Made by a program: the position numbers and the translations under genes. Positions 10,441 through 23,253 of a DNA stretch of 64,000 bases are shown here, piece by piece; positions within the stretch are counted from its first letter, which is position 1, and every line of letters begins with the position of its first letter. The stretch is from Clitopilus passeckerianus. Its lineage: Eukaryota > Basidiomycota > Agaricomycetes > Agaricales > Entolomataceae. The stretch is from NCBI GenBank assembly GCA_944990035.1, contig CALYLX010000127.1:1054001-1118000 (forward strand), in the 5' to 3' direction. The notes under the pieces are model-generated. The model was not told the origin of the DNA. It searched no databases and saw only the letters and a list, made by a program, of their open reading frames with translations.

Positions 10441-10828
10441 GGCACTCGCAAGGAGGATTATCAACTAAGGAATCACAGGAACACTGAGTATCAAGTATCA
10501 ATATCTGCACTATGAGCTTACCGAGTGCCTGCATGGTGCTGCGGTCGTTAGCTATCACATTCGCCGACATGTGCGGAACAGTCTGCTCAGCGCTCATGCA
10601 CTCACGACTCTGTCATCAGCACCACAGCGACAAACGATGACGGGATTGGAAAGGTTTGTTGACGTGTTATTTGGAATGGCCCGCCAGCTGACTCTGAGGG
10701 AGTACTCCCACTGTGCTGATCTGTCGGTCCCCGGAGGTCCAGAGTGTTGGTCACGTGACGATATCAGAACGTGAGCGATTTGGAGGAGACCACAATAGTG
10801 ACAATCCACATCTCAGATTCTCACCGCC
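10441..10828. other. Divergent promoter region
   Basis: About 390 bases between two divergently transcribed starts, the beta-lactamase-like gene and the HNH gene. No strong TATA box was identified. Confidence 0.45.
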
Positions 10829-11814
10829 ATGCCAGCCCTATCCACATTCCAGCTACCCCTTGATCCAAGCGGTCCCCCTGCTGGATATGGTTTGGCGGAA
10901 CGCGATATCTCGGCCATCTCTACGACCACCGCCTTCAATACTGGCATAGATGATCGAGACACATTTCTTGGGAAGCCTCGCTGCATTGTGTGTGGACATG
11001 ACGATGCCGACGGCCTTCAGCATTGCCATATCATAGGGCAAGGGGAGAACCGATATGTGAGTAGAATAACACCTCTAAGCCTCTTCTGACTAAAGTAAAA
11101 AGTAGTGGAACGAACTCAAGGCGCGAGGATGGATCCCCCAACAGGCTAAAAAAGAGCCAAAACATGAACCGCGTGATGGAATTTTAATGTGTGGAACTCA
11201 TCATAATGGGTTCGACAATCGAGCATACTTTATACGCTATTTTCCCGGGGTAAGTTGATGTCTGTATCTTCCAGGGCCGAGTCACCGACAGTGAATAGCC
11301 AGGTAAGTTCGTCTTTGTCAATTACGCTGGTATACCTGGATATCAGCAATTCCATGGCAAAGCTGTCGCCCTTGACCTCAAACACCGCTACTCTACCTTC
11401 CCTTCCCTATTCATCCTCCACGAGCTGCGCGTCCGCGGATACCACCCCTTTCAACCAATCGATCCCGATCTGCCAGATGATTTGCCTTTTCAAGATTGGA
11501 TACTGTCGGATGGAGTACTCGATAGCAATGCAGACTCTGTCAGTTTCAACCGGAAACACCCATCAAGCAATGTCGACGGAAGTCACGCCTCTCAGCACCA
11601 ATTGCAGCGTATGCCAACCATCACGGCCTCAGGCTCCACTTCTCAAAGCAGACGCACAGCTGCCCTTACTGAAAATGTCATTACCGATATCCTTGCAGCA
11701 ACGCGTGCTAGCCCATCGTGGAAGGCCTGTGTGGTGGAAGGCACACCTTGGACTGGCACGGCAGCAGAAAACATTGAGAAATACATCTCTTCTGTTGGCC
11801 TAGAAGACCAGTGA
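10829..11814 (+). CDS. HNH-nuclease-domain protein
   Basis: Small HNH (beta-beta-alpha-metal) domain protein, 292 aa, exons 10829-11056, 11106-11249 and 11308-11814. The nuclease core shows CIVCG near residue 52, LQHCHIIGQ near residues 63-71, then HEPRDGILMCGTHHNGFDNR, giving two Cys pairs and His-x-His, the usual metal/zinc-knuckle arrangement. Downstream come FVFVNYAG and a Ser-rich tail ending VVEGTPWTGTAAENIEKY. Nuclease activity is expected from the fold; the biological target is unknown, and such genes are multi-copy in mushroom genomes. A decayed copy lies at 7299-7777. The intron 2 acceptor (GTAAG|TTC at 11307) was chosen because it alone restores the frame and the FVFVNY block. Confidence 0.8.
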
Positions 11815-12492
11815 TGTTGTTCCAGTTTATAACAAATTCCTGTGACTATCAAGCGACTTCCATGTCCTCATTCCTCATTACATCGTTGTAGGACTTGCAT
11901 GTACTTCTTCTACTCTTTTCTATGTCGTATTACCACAGTCCTTCAATAACGATGCTTAGCGCATAACAGGTCATGGATCATGGGCCAAATACGTCCACTT
12001 TCACTCATTACTCTCCCTCTCCGGTCGTTGTCTCTTCTGCTTGAACGATTCAGATTCTCCTCATAATACCACTTTGTATCCTCGCCAGCCGATAAAAGCA
12101 TCTTATATGTATGCTAAATCGTCATATATATAGTCCATCCGGCGAGAGAAGTCGTGCTGCGTCGCAAAGGGATTGAGAAGGTGATCGAAATTCTTAGTTA
12201 TTAGTAGTAGGGTCCAGGGGAGATGTGGTCATCTGGAGGGGGAGGGATGATCCAACTTGAAGTATTAAGAAGAGATCATGATGAGGCTTAAGCATGCTGT
12301 CGCGGCGTCGCGTGAAGTGCATAGGTCATGAGATTCTCTCCTGAAAGGCAGTTGGGTTTCAGGAGTAATAGTATAGGCTTGTGTGGGTCGTAAAAAGCAT
12401 TCAACGCCATTGATGTTTGCCGACCAAACATCGCGACGCGTCAATCCACGTGCAGCCAAATCATCGCGTCTTTCCTCGAAACCACCTCAACC
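11815..12492. other. Intergenic spacer
   Basis: About 680 bases containing the 3' end of the HNH gene and the promoter of the GCP2 gene. No open frame with a recognisable product was seen. Confidence 0.45.
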
Positions 12493-15400
12493 ATGGACGC
12501 CTACACCCCCTCCGCACGACCTCGAAGCCGTAAAGCACACATAGGGCTCTCAGCACGCGAATACACAAAGGTAACGTCCTTCTAGCCCAACCCCCACTCC
12601 AGTTCAACTTTGACATCTCTTTTCTGTACAGGTTGCAGGCACAATCGCCTCCGTGCGGCAAAACAGGCCATCTCACCAGGATCAACATGGATCAGAGCCG
12701 TCGTTCATCGCAGAAACGTCTTTCGTGAAAGCACCGCTCAATTCACGCGTCTGTTCTGTGAGCAAGGGTAAAGCGAAGCAGCATGATACGCTGGATAGAG
12801 TCCCGCTTGATGTGCAGCAGGCGTTGGTTTTAGAAGATTTGCTTTATGTCCTGATGGTAAGCTCATCCCGTTTTCAACAGAGATAAGAGTGTTTTAACGA
12901 GAAACGGTTCAAGGGCATCGAAGGAACGTACATCACATATTCTCCAGACTATTCACCAGAAGACGACGATCCCCTCCAAGGGATAAAATTCGTCGCGACT
13001 GCTTCACTAGGTACGCATCGTCACATCCATTGCACTCTCTCTCCTTCCCTAACCAAACCCATTATCTCTAGATAAATCCCTCCGCGACCTCGTCGAACGC
13101 ATCCTCCCCCTAGGAACCTACTACACCTCCATCTCCTCCTTCATCGAGCTCCGCTCCCACCTCGATCTCGGGCTGGTCAACCACGCACTATGCGCCGCCG
13201 TCCGCGACATGCTCAAAGACTACCAAACCCTTCTTTCCCAACTCGAACATGCGTTCAACACCTCCCCTACGTTCTCCCTTCAGAAACTCTGGTTCTACGT
13301 TCACCCAACCGTTCATACTCTTTCTCTTATATATAACCTCGTTTTGGAGTTGGCTTCGTATTCGGCGCCTGGGGGATTAGATGAGGATGAGGAGAGTGAT
13401 GAAGATGTCTTTGGGGAGGACGAGGAGGATGAGGAAGAGCGAGCTAGGAATGAAGCTCTTGGCCTGGGTGGTGCCCAACTCAAAGCCCTCCAATCCGAAT
13501 TCGAAGGTGGTAAGAAGTCCCGTCGGAAAACTGGCGGCGGCGGCGGTCCTTCTGGCGTGGGTGCCTCTGACGAATCCTCGGACGACATCCCAGTGAAAGG
13601 CGGGGAAGTCCTCGCCGTAATCTATGAGCGCATGCAGCACCACTCTGGAGACCCGACCGCGCGGGAGGTGTATGGCACGCTCTTGAGAAAGGCGGGGAAG
13701 CCGTATGTGGAGATGGTGAGAGGGTGGGTTGCGAGTGGGAGGTTGGTTGATCCGTATGAGGAGTTTTTGGTTAAGGAGAGGAGGGATGTGGATCGGAAGA
13801 TGTTGGAGAGTGATTATGTGGATGAGTATTGGGAGGGGAGGTATACTGTGAGTTTCATACCCTTCCTAATTCAATTGACGAGAGATCTGAGTACTGAGGG
13901 CTGCGGCAGTTGAGAGATGGATCGACACATTCGTCGAAGAAAGGACATCAGGTTGGAGTTCCGCCCCCGAGAAGTTTGGGTGGGAGGTTACCTGGAGGAG
14001 CGTGTATACCGCCTTTGCTTGAGGGGTGGAAACACAAGATCCTCCTCGCTGGGAAATACCTCAACGTGATCCGCGAGTGTGGGATTGAGCTTAGTGGGAT
14101 GAACCACCCTGAACAGGCACAGGATGAGGAGTTGTTTATGGACGACGAGAAGTACGTATCCATCTTTTCTCTTAATTTATCATCCCTAACACATGTCTAC
14201 AGATTCTACGCCTTCCTCGAACTAGCCTACACCCTCGCCAACACACGCCTCCTCTCCCTCCTCCTCAAAGACCAACAACTCATCCCCCGCCTCCGTTCCC
14301 TCAAACGCTACTTCTTCCTCTCGCAGAGCACCTGGCTCAGTGCATGGCTCGAAGCTGGAAGCGCGGAGTGGAGGAAGCCAGCAGGGAGTGGGGGCGATAG
14401 GAAGAAGGAGGCGGTTAACCTGAGTCGGCTGCAGCACCTTTTGGATCTGGCCGTGGGCGCGGATGGACCGACTGTGGGTGTGCCGCAGGGGTCGGTTGGG
14501 GTTACGCCTTCGACGTCGACGGCGAGTGCGATGAGTGCGGGTGCAGCAGGCGGTGGGGATGGGTTATGGAAGGAGGAGATTAGAGTCGGGTTGAGTGATA
14601 CGGGGTTGTATGCTTTCTTGTTGCAGGTTGTGAGTGTTACTGGTGTTGGTGACGGCCCTGGGGGTGGGTTGGGTGGGTTGGATGAAGGTGCTGGGGGGAG
14701 TGCGAGTGCGAAGAGGAAGGAGGAGAAGAGGAAGGATGGGAGGGGATCAGAGAAGGAGAAGGAGGAGAAGAAGAGTTTGAATGGTACGCACGCGTTCCTC
14801 CTCTTTTGCGAATAGAATTAGAGCTGACGAAGGAGAAATCGTAGCCATTGAAGCACTAACCCTAGACTACATCGTCCCATTCCCGCTCTCGCTCGTCATC
14901 TCGCGCAAGACAATCCTGCGGTATCAACTCATTTTCCGGTTCTTGCTGCACCTCAAGTACGCAGAGATGGGACTGGCAGCGATGTGGGCTGATCAGAAGA
15001 CCTTTATGCCATGGAGGACTCGAAAGAGTACGGTCGTACGACGAAGTTTAGCTCCTCCACCACCACCCCTGGCAGCGAACGGACGTCCAGCATCCGCTGC
15101 GTCGAATCCTAAGAACCGGACGAGGAGTTTATCCAGAGCCCGAGCTACGCCTACACCCACAGCTGGAGGACCAAGACCGATGTCTCGCGCAACGAGCACG
15201 TCGACGTTACGTAGCGATCCAGGGCCAGAGGTGGTGGTGGATAATGACGGAGATGAGTTTGAGAGGTGGAGGAGGAGGGTGTGGTTGTTGAGAGCGAGGA
15301 TGTTAGGGTTCGTGCAGCAGATATTGGCGTTTGCGACGTTTGAGGTGCTTGAGCCGAATTGGAGAAGGCTGGAGGGGAAGTTGGTTGGGAGTGGAAGTGG

Positions 15401-16028
15401 ATCTGGTGCGGGTGCGGGTGGTGTGGGAGGGGGAGTTGTTGGGAGTGAGAGTGTTGGTGGGGGTTTGGGTACAGCTGGGACGGGAACGGGGAGTGGGAGA
15501 GGAGGTGGCGTGACGACTGTGGATCAGTTGTTGAGGGATCATGTTGACTTTTTGGATACGGTGTTGAAGGAGTGTATGTTGACGAGTTCGAAGCTGCTTC
15601 AGGTTTGTTTCATTTCTTCACTCGCAGATGGGAAAAGGTTCATTGACCGGCTATATGTGTGCAGGCGTACTCGAGATTGATAGTGACATGCCAAACATTC
15701 GCCATGTATACCACTATGTTCACTAAGCATGCAGAGTCTGCGGTGGAGGACTGGGAGGCGGAGGTCAAGGGGAATGATCCGACTGGGGAGAGTAAGTCAA
15801 AGAGGTGGGATACATTACTGAAGTTTGAGAAGAATTTCAATCATTGGTGGGTTCTTTCGTTGTTACCTCTGACTATATTCTGAATTGGGGTAAATTAGGT
15901 TCAATATCTTCATCAACTGCGTGCAGTTCTTTGCGTCGAGCGAGAATGTGTCGCTGCTGCCATTAGTGGTTAGGTTGAATAGCATCAAGCAGACTGCGGT
16001 ACCGAGTGGCGGAGGAGGAGTTGTGTAG
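12493..16028 (+). CDS. Gamma-tubulin complex component 2 (Spc97/Alp4 family)
   Basis: Core subunit of the gamma-tubulin small complex, which nucleates microtubules at spindle pole bodies. Nine exons: 12493-12570, 12632-12856, 12914-13010, 13072-13847, 13910-14151, 14203-14783, 14845-15602, 15665-15846, 15899-16028; total 1022 aa with every phase matching. GCP2-type landmarks: LEDLLYVLMGIEGTYI, LRDLVERILPLGTYYTSIS, LCAAVRDMLKDYQ, and in the second half KILLAGKYLNVIRECG, IEALTLDYIVPFPLSLVISR, QLIFRFLLHLKYAE and WFNIFINCVQFF. The protein carries long low-complexity inserts: an acidic stretch around 13370-13440, Gly/Ser/Ala runs at 14440-14780, and a Ser/Thr/Gly region at 15050-15520. The intron at 14152-14202 is 51 nt and stop-free. 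GCP2 is preferred over GCP3 because of the VLMGIEG block. Confidence 0.92.
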
Positions 16029-16520
16029 CTTCCTTGCGATGTCTTGATTCAATTCCAATGCCTTGCTTCTCGGCGTGGTGGCTTGAGAGGATGACTCGAT
16101 CGGTTCACAGGGTACCTGGTGGTGTATCGCCACATGATTCTCGAAACATCATTCTGATTAGTTTATCTTCTGCTATCCCCGATACTGTATTCGACCCTCT
16201 TTCAGTCGTTAATAAAAAATCTTGCTTGGCGTGGTACAGAGTACATCGTTTCAAAGACAGTCAATTCTCTTCGAAGGGCAGTTCCCGCTCTGTACCCACT
16301 CGCCTCCGTCCTCCTCGCAATCCAATGTCAATTTTTCAACCGGCTTACGGCCTTCACCCGACCTCATTGAACTGAAGGCTGCGCATGGACTGACTCACCG
16401 AAGGCAAATTCAAGCACGTAAAAGCGAACGTTTGTCGCAGATGAAGTGAAGAAAACACATTCCTCTTGGGCTTTCTTTCCTCTCATAGACGAACATAGAC
16501 CATAGACTGCAAGGAACAAA
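16029..16520. repeat. Upstream region of the first MATE gene, duplicated at about 18545-19073
   Basis: Non-coding. Shares patches with the region before the second MATE gene, for example the 18-base match GGTGGTGTATCGCCACAT at 16120-16137 and again at about 18642-18659, followed by similar A/C-rich sequence and a Pro-codon-like CTCCGTCCTCC block. The tandem duplication therefore includes the promoter. Confidence 0.6.
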
Positions 16521-18477
16521 ATGTCCTCAGAGACACAAAACAAAGCGATTCAGGGCCTAGGGAGCCATAACCAGGTTCCCGACACCCTGAATACAGAAAT
16601 CAATGCGCTTGGCATACCAGTCGTGTTGGACGAAACCACGCCTCTTCTGAGGTGCGATGTCACCGAAGAGGATCAAGTAGATTTTAAACATGAGGATATA
16701 GCTAAGACGACGATGTTCTTGGAAGAGTGTAAGACGATCGCGGTGTATGCCTTGCCTGTATTTGGGTTCGTCCATCCTCCCTCTCTCTACGCCAAACTCA
16801 ACTAATGGATGTACTCGGAAATACAGCTCAGGCCTCCTCGAATACTCCCTCGTCTTCGTCTCCGTCTTCACACTCGGGCACCTCTCAACAACAGCGCTTG
16901 CCGCGATTAGTGTGGCGACGATGACGGCGAACGTTACTGGTCTTTCTATGATCCAAGGGTTCTGTAGCGCTCTGGATACATTGTTACCTTCTGCGTGGAC
17001 TTCGGACCAGCCGCAACTGGTTGGATTGTGGGCACAGAGGATGGGGGTGATGGTTGCGGTTGAGCTTGTGGTGAGTTCTTCCTGTCCTGCCAGCCTTCGC
17101 TGGAGTGAGGAGGTTAACTGACGTCTGGTGATTCGACTAGTTGATTCTGGGATTGTGGTTTAATGCGGAGGGTATCCTACTTGCGCTGAAGCAAGACCCA
17201 GAGATCGTGAGGTTGGCAGGTCAGTATCTGCGGTGGTTGTCTCTGGGTATGCCTGGTAAGTCGCCTTCCTTCTAGGCCAACCCCACCACCCGATCTCACC
17301 ATGACAATATCGAACGTCCAGCATACGCCTGCACCTGCATAATGCGCCGGATATTCCAAGCCCAAGGCCTCTTCTCCGTACCCACCAAACTCATCATCAT
17401 CGTCTCCCCAATCAACCTCCTCCTCAACTACACACTCGTCCTCTCCCCCACACCCTTCAGACTCGGATTCATAGGGGCACCGATCTCAACCGTCATCTGC
17501 CAGTACTTTTTCCTTTTTCTCAACCTGGGTTATGCATACCTCTGGATGGACCGTAAAGCCCTACACCCCCTCACTTCTCAAACCTTCCACCCCCGAGGGC
17601 TGTGGATCGTCACCAAGCTAGGTGTCAGCGGAATTGGGCAAATGGCCTCAGAGTGGTGGGCTTGGGAGTTGGTTGCTTTAGCTGCTAGTTTCTTAGGACC
17701 AACAGCGTTGGCGGCGCAGAGTATACTTATGACGACGGAGGCGATGGTGTATCAGTTGATGATGGGTGTGAGTGCGGCGGCGGGGGTTCGGATTGGGAAT
17801 TTACTTGGGGAGGGGAGGGCGGAGAGGGCGGGAGTTGCGACGAGGGCTGCGATTGGGGTTGCGGGGGGTGCGAGTTTGGGGAGTTGGTGAGTTGGGTTTC
17901 TTCTTGCTTTTCCTCTTTTTTTTTTTTTTTTTTCTTTTCGTTTGGATTGGATGAAGGAATTGACGTTGAGAATCATTTCAGCGCGATGCTGATAATCTTC
18001 CGAAACTCCTGGGGCTCGATGTTCAACACCGACCCGGCTGTGGTATCCCTCGTCGCATCCATCCTCCCCACCATCGCCCTCTTCCAAATCACAGACGGCA
18101 ATACTGCAGTTACAGCTGCCATTATGCGCGCTAAAGGACAACAGTTTATAGGCGCCGTGCTTATGATTACTGCGTACTACGCCATTGGGCTGCCTTTTGG
18201 GATTTGGATGGCGTTTAAAGCTCCCAACAACACCGGCGGAGGAGGAGGAGATGGAGATGGAGGGAAAGAGGGGTGGGGGTTGGTGGGGCTTTGGTATGGG
18301 TTGACGATTAGTTTGGTTTATACGGCGGGGGTGGGGACGTGGATTGCGTTGAGGACGGATTGGGAGTGGGAGGTTGAGAAGGTGAAGAGGAGGTTGGAGG
18401 GTGAGGAGGAGGAGCAGAGGAAGGTTAGGGCTGGGGCGGGTGGGGAACTTGAAGGGGCACCGCTATTGGCTGAGTAG
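16521..18477 (+). CDS. MATE-family multidrug/toxin efflux transporter, copy 1
   Basis: Multi antimicrobial extrusion transporter, an integral membrane antiporter exporting organic cations or metabolites in exchange for protons or sodium. Exons 16521-16765, 16827-17070, 17141-17255, 17322-17886 and 17982-18477 give 554 aa. After an acidic soluble N-terminus (DETTPLLR), conserved membrane blocks include LGHLSTTALAAIS, GFCSALDTLLPSAW, QAQGLFSVPTKL, LNYTLVLSP, GAPISTVICQY, EWWAWELVALAASFLGPTALAAQS, RIGNLLGEG and DGNTAVTAAIMRAKGQQ, matching the eukaryotic MATE layout of about 12 helices. Intron 4 contains a run of about 19 T. The next gene is a tandem paralog with identical lengths for exons 2-4. 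The substrate is unknown. Confidence 0.92.
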
Positions 18478-18544
18478 TTTATTAGAGCCTATTGGTGGTG
18501 GATAAGACTTTATCGGGATTTGTGGATTATTTTGTAGATTATCA

Positions 18545-19073
18545 TTGGGTAATGTTTTGACGGTTCAACGTTCTGCAAACGTTCTACCATTCGAAGGAGC
18601 TTCAGCCCATCTGAGGTTTTCTCTCTCACTGCGAAGGTACTCGGTGGTGTATCGCCACATCACGAACACGGAACACCATTCCGGAAGTCTAATTTTCCTT
18701 GTTCTTGATCAATTCGAACCCCAACCCTCCCAACCGAACCTGCTTCAAGCTTGTCTTTACTGCCAGGTTTATCAAGGAGTGAAAATGTTATACTTGGTGC
18801 GATGCAAGTACTCCCCAACTCATCCCGGCCGGTCTACAGTCTACACTCACCTCCGTCCTCCCACTGCTTACCAATTGAACCCTTTCCACCCACATGGATC
18901 TCCCTTCGAGGCTCCGCCCCCTGACTCATAGCAGCCAAGATCAACACACGCCTCGCCTAAGAATTTAGTCAAAAACTAGTCCTCGCCTCGTCGATCCTCC
19001 AGTTCCTCCTCCTTCCTCTCACTCCTCCTTCCCTCCTTGACGCATACAGTCTACAAGGAGTGCAACCTTAAAA
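18545..19073. repeat. Upstream region of the second MATE gene
   Basis: Duplicate of 16029-16520 with patchy similarity (see that entry). No separate gene was seen. Confidence 0.5.
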
Positions 19074-20987
19074 ATGTCCTCAGAGGCACAAAACAAGTCC
19101 TCGACCGAAGCGAGCCACAATCACGACCAGATCCTCGATACTGCAAATGCAGAGATCAACGCGGTTGGGATACCAGTCGTGTTGGACGAAACTACACCTC
19201 TTTTGAGGCATGATGTTACTGCAGAGGACGAAGCGAATTTTAAACATGAAGATGCGGATAAGGCGAAGATGTTCTTCCAGGAGTGTAAGACGATCACGTT
19301 GTATGCCTTACCTGTCTTTGGGTTCGTCCTTTTCTTCATCTCGCTTTTGACTCCAAACTCGAAACTAATGAGTGTACATGGAAATGTAGCTCACAAATCC
19401 TAGAATACTCCCTCGTCTTCGTGTCTGTTTTCACACTTGGGCATCTCTCGACGACGGCGCTTGCTGCAATCAGTCTAGCAACTATGACAGCGAACGTTAC
19501 TGGTCTTTCTATGATCCAGGGGTTCTGTAGTGCTCTGGATACACTGTTACCTTCTGCGTGGACTTCTGACCAGCCACAACAAGTTGGATTGTGGGCGCAG
19601 AGGATGGCGTTGGCGGTTGCAGTTGAAGTTGTGGTGAGTTTCCTTTGACTAAGGAACTTTCATCGAAGTGAGGAGATTGACATGATTTTGGATATTAGTT
19701 GATCCTAGGGCTGTGGTTCAACGCGGAGAGTATCCTCCTCGCTTTAAAACAAGACCCCGAAATCGCGAATCTAGCGGGCCAATATCTAAAATGGGCGTCT
19801 TTAGGTTTACCTGGTACGTCTCCTACCCATCCTCCCCCATCCTCCCCCCTCTAACCTAATCCACACTCGATTTAGCCTACGCATGCATTAGCATAATGCG
19901 CCGCATGTTCCAAGCCCAAGGCCTCTTCTCCGTGCCCACCAAACTAATCATCTTCGTCTCCCCCATCAACCTCCTCCTCAACTACACCCTCGTCCTCTCC
20001 CCCACACCCTTCAAGCTCGGATTCATCGGTGCTCCCATCTCAACCTCCATCTGCCAATACCTCCTCCTCTCCCTCAACCTCGGGTATGCCTACCTCTGGA
20101 TGGACCGCAAAGCTCTACACCCCTTCACCTCCCAGATCTTCCAACCCCGAGGGCTATGGATCGTCGTAAAGCTAGGTGTGAGCGGAGTAGGCCAGCTCGC
20201 GACTGAGTGGTGGGCCTGGGAGCTTGTTGCTTTAGCTGCGAGTTTCCTGGGACCTGTAGCGCTGGCTGCGCAGAGTGTGTTATTGACGAGCGGGGCGATG
20301 ATGTTCCAGTTGGCTGTAGGTGTGAGTTTGGCGAGTGCGGTTAGGATTGGGAATTTGCTTGGGGAGGGGAGGGCGGGGAGGGCTGGGGTTGCTAGTAGGG
20401 CTGCGATTGGGGTTACGTTTTGTGCGAGTTCGTTGACTTGGTCGGTTTTTTTCTCTCTTCATTCAGGTTTTGAATTGATTTGGACTAATGGATAATTGGG
20501 TGAATGTAGTCTTCTATTGATAACCTTCCGCAACTCCTGGGGCTCGATGTTCAACAACGACCCAGCCGTAACAACCCTCGTCGCATCCATCCTCCCCACC
20601 ATCGCCCTCTTCCAGATCCTAGACGGCAACGCAGCCGTCACAGCCGCTATAATGCGTGCCAAAGGCCAACAATTCATCGGTGCCATTCTAACAGTAACCG
20701 CCTACTACCTCATCGGCCTGCCTATAGGCGTGTGGATGGCTTTCAAAGCTCCGAATAGCACAGGGGGAGGACCGGGGGATGGAGGGAAGGAGGGGTGGGG
20801 GTTGTTGGGGCTGTGGTATGGGTTGACGATTAGTTTGGTTTATACGGCGAGTGTGGGGACGTGGATTGCGGTGAGGACTGATTGGGAGTGGGAGGTTGAG
20901 AAGGTTAGGAGGAGGTTGGAGGGCGAGAGGAGGGGGAGGGAGGGGGATACAGAGGAAGAGGGGGAAGGGGCTAGGTTTCTGGCTTAG
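19074..20987 (+). CDS. MATE-family multidrug/toxin efflux transporter, copy 2
   Basis: Tandem paralog of the preceding transporter. Exons 19074-19321, 19390-19633, 19699-19813, 19876-20440 and 20510-20987 give 549 aa. Exons 2, 3 and 4 are 244, 115 and 565 nt in both genes, so gene structure was copied intact. Protein blocks match copy 1 closely (for example GFCSALDTLLPSAWTSDQPQ in both), with most divergence in the soluble N-terminus, near the end of exon 4, and in the C-terminal tail. The intron 4 donor is GTCGGT. Sequence gives no sign of loss of function. Both copies are likely plasma- or vacuolar-membrane exporters; separate substrates cannot be judged. Confidence 0.92.
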
Positions 20988-21486
20988 AGTTAGTGGTTGG
21001 TGGTATATTGTGGGGATATTGGGGTTTGTTCATGGATATGCAGATTATCGTTCATATTGGGGATTTGAGTGTATTGGTTTGTTATAAGAGCTCAATCTCT
21101 CGCAGCTATTGGATAAATTCACAAACTGACTACGTTACATTACATGAAAAAGATGAGGCAAAGATTAAAGAATACCTTACAGTACTAGTTTTGAAAGAAA
21201 CAAGGAAGATATACAAACCAAAAATGCACCTATAGGCCTTTGATCCTGGCGCTCAGAATCAACTTCGCTTCGTCATCAAGGGACTCGAGGATCCTGGAGC
21301 TAGGGAAGTTGAGGTGTAAACGCGAGAGTTCGCCAACTTGAAGAGGCAATTGACGCGACGCGATTTTTTGCACGTGATGGGAATAACCCCATTTGGGATT
21401 TGAGATGCTCTCCATGATTGAATCGACCCGGAGGTTCAAACGTTCACTTGTCGCCGACACCCATTGTCAAGTCAAAGGCCGTATAA
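20988..21486. other. Intergenic spacer
   Basis: 500 bases between MATE copy 2 and the first F-box gene; TATAAATG overlaps the F-box start at 21483-21490. No other gene was seen. Confidence 0.4.
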
Positions 21487-23253
21487 ATGGCTTCATCCGT
21501 TCAGGGTAAGTTCAATCAGATTATTGATTTCTCATCGTACCTGCGCTAACCTGTAGAGTAAGGACTGGAGGATTGGCCAACGACGGATGCATTCAGCACA
21601 AAGGCAGCAAGACAGCTCGCTTCTGCGGGGATTTATGAAGAAATGAACAATTTACTGAAAATTATTGAATATCACGAAAGCCAGATCGCCCAATCCAAGG
21701 CATCAATCATTCACCTCAACTCTCGCCTCAACTTGATCAACGCCGCCGTGCGTCTTCCAGACGATATCTTACTCTTAATCTGGACGAACCTGGAGGATGG
21801 AGCTGGCACTGCTGATATGTTTGAACAGTGGTTGTCGATTATACACGTATGCTCTCGTTGGCGCCGCGTTGCTTTGAACTCCCAAGCGCTTTGGAATTGG
21901 GCAGCGGTACCGGTGCACAATCCAGAAGTTGCCGAGGAGATCGTCGAGCGAGCAGGTATTATGAAGGTGACCCTGGTAATTGACGTGGAAGAGTTGTATG
22001 GATTTGAAGAATATCATCTTCTCCATGTGGCCGAAGTAGCCAGCACATTTCTTCCGAAAACCAGGTCTATCATCGTAACTAACGCGTCACCGGAATTCGA
22101 GCCGGATCTGGACGAGACAGATTTTGACGTGTTTCTTTCGAACTTGACGGTCGACGGCGCTCCCCATCTTAGATCTCTTGAAGTATCGTCAACGGAAACA
22201 TTTCCCTCCCCTAGGTCTCCGTTGGGAATGTCCATGAGTTATTTCCTGGAGCATAACCCCCAAGTAGAGGTTCTTCACCTCGATGATGGGACATTATTTG
22301 ACGGATGGTATGACCCCCCTGAGGCCCCTCCCGTTCCTTCCCTCACCCACCTAGCAATTGCTTTCCCGAATCGACGCAGTTATAATTCGTCACAATCGTC
22401 ATCCCTGGAATCAACTCTAAAAGTACTTGAACATCTACAAAACTTGGAAAGCCTTATCCTCGAGAACGCCTTCGAACTGCTTTCACGTCAGGATCGCAGC
22501 TGGTGCAAGAATTTGCTTCAGCCAATCCAATTTCCCGCTTTGAGGCATTTAAGCATATTCGATGACGCGCAGGTGGCATACCTCTTCCTCGACACCATTT
22601 CGTATCCTTCCACGGCATCCGTGAATTGCCAAGGCTTATGGGATGACATGGTCAGGGCTATTCCTCACCTCGACTCGCTGCTGGGCCTAATAGAAACCAC
22701 CACCCGCCGATCGGCCTCATTCAGCAATGCTCTTACTCTACGCCACAACGCAGAGGGTGTCAGGGGTTTATCGTTGTGTTTTACAAACAATGGCAGCTGC
22801 AACTCAACGTCTTCTCACCTTCATTTCAATATTTCCTTTCCACCCGACCTCATCGGGGAAATACCTCGCCTTTGTCCATTCATCACCAAGTTGGTATATC
22901 AGGTACCTTCTTCGGATACAGCCCTATGGGAATCCTTTGGCTTGCTCGAAACCCTTGAATATCTAGAGCTTGATCCGGAAAAACACCCGAGTTTCCTCAC
23001 CGTCTTCTCGAGGTTCCGTCATTCCGGCCATTCGGTCCTCGATTCTCCGCCTCCATCGCAATCGAAGTCGCGGGATACCGACAGCGATAATCCTACAGGT
23101 GAATTATTGCCGTTTTATTTCAGCAATCTCAGAGAAGTATCTTTTACATGTATGGGTAACGGCTCGGAAACACGCAGGTATGCCGATGAGGAGAGTAGGA
23201 TTAGGGCGGCTCGGTCGAGCTGGACTGGTATTCATGTGGAGCACACGAGATGA
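21487..23253 (+). CDS. F-box-like protein, copy 1
   Basis: Protein with an N-terminal F-box-like motif, expected to bind Skp1 and recruit substrates to an SCF ubiquitin ligase. A 19-nt first exon (21487-21505, MASSVQG) joins a long second exon (21563-23253), total 569 aa. A heptad-like segment (MNNLLKIIEYHESQIAQSKA) precedes the F-box RLPDDILLLIWTNLEDG, followed by HVCSRWRRVALNSQALWNW, the classic mushroom F-box/Trp-Arg signature. The rest resembles degenerate leucine-rich repeats (VPSLTHLAIAFP, LEHLQNLESLILENAF, FPALRHLSIFDD). The neighbour at 23527 is a clear paralog with the same tiny-first-exon structure. Targets are unknown. Confidence 0.85.

Noticed and set aside
13313..13588. Minus-strand Ser-rich frame
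   Set aside because: Shadow of the acidic Glu/Asp codons of GCP2 on the other strand.
17916..17936. Run of T as a possible terminator or transposon tail
   Set aside because: It is inside intron 4 of MATE copy 1 and most likely a pyrimidine tract.
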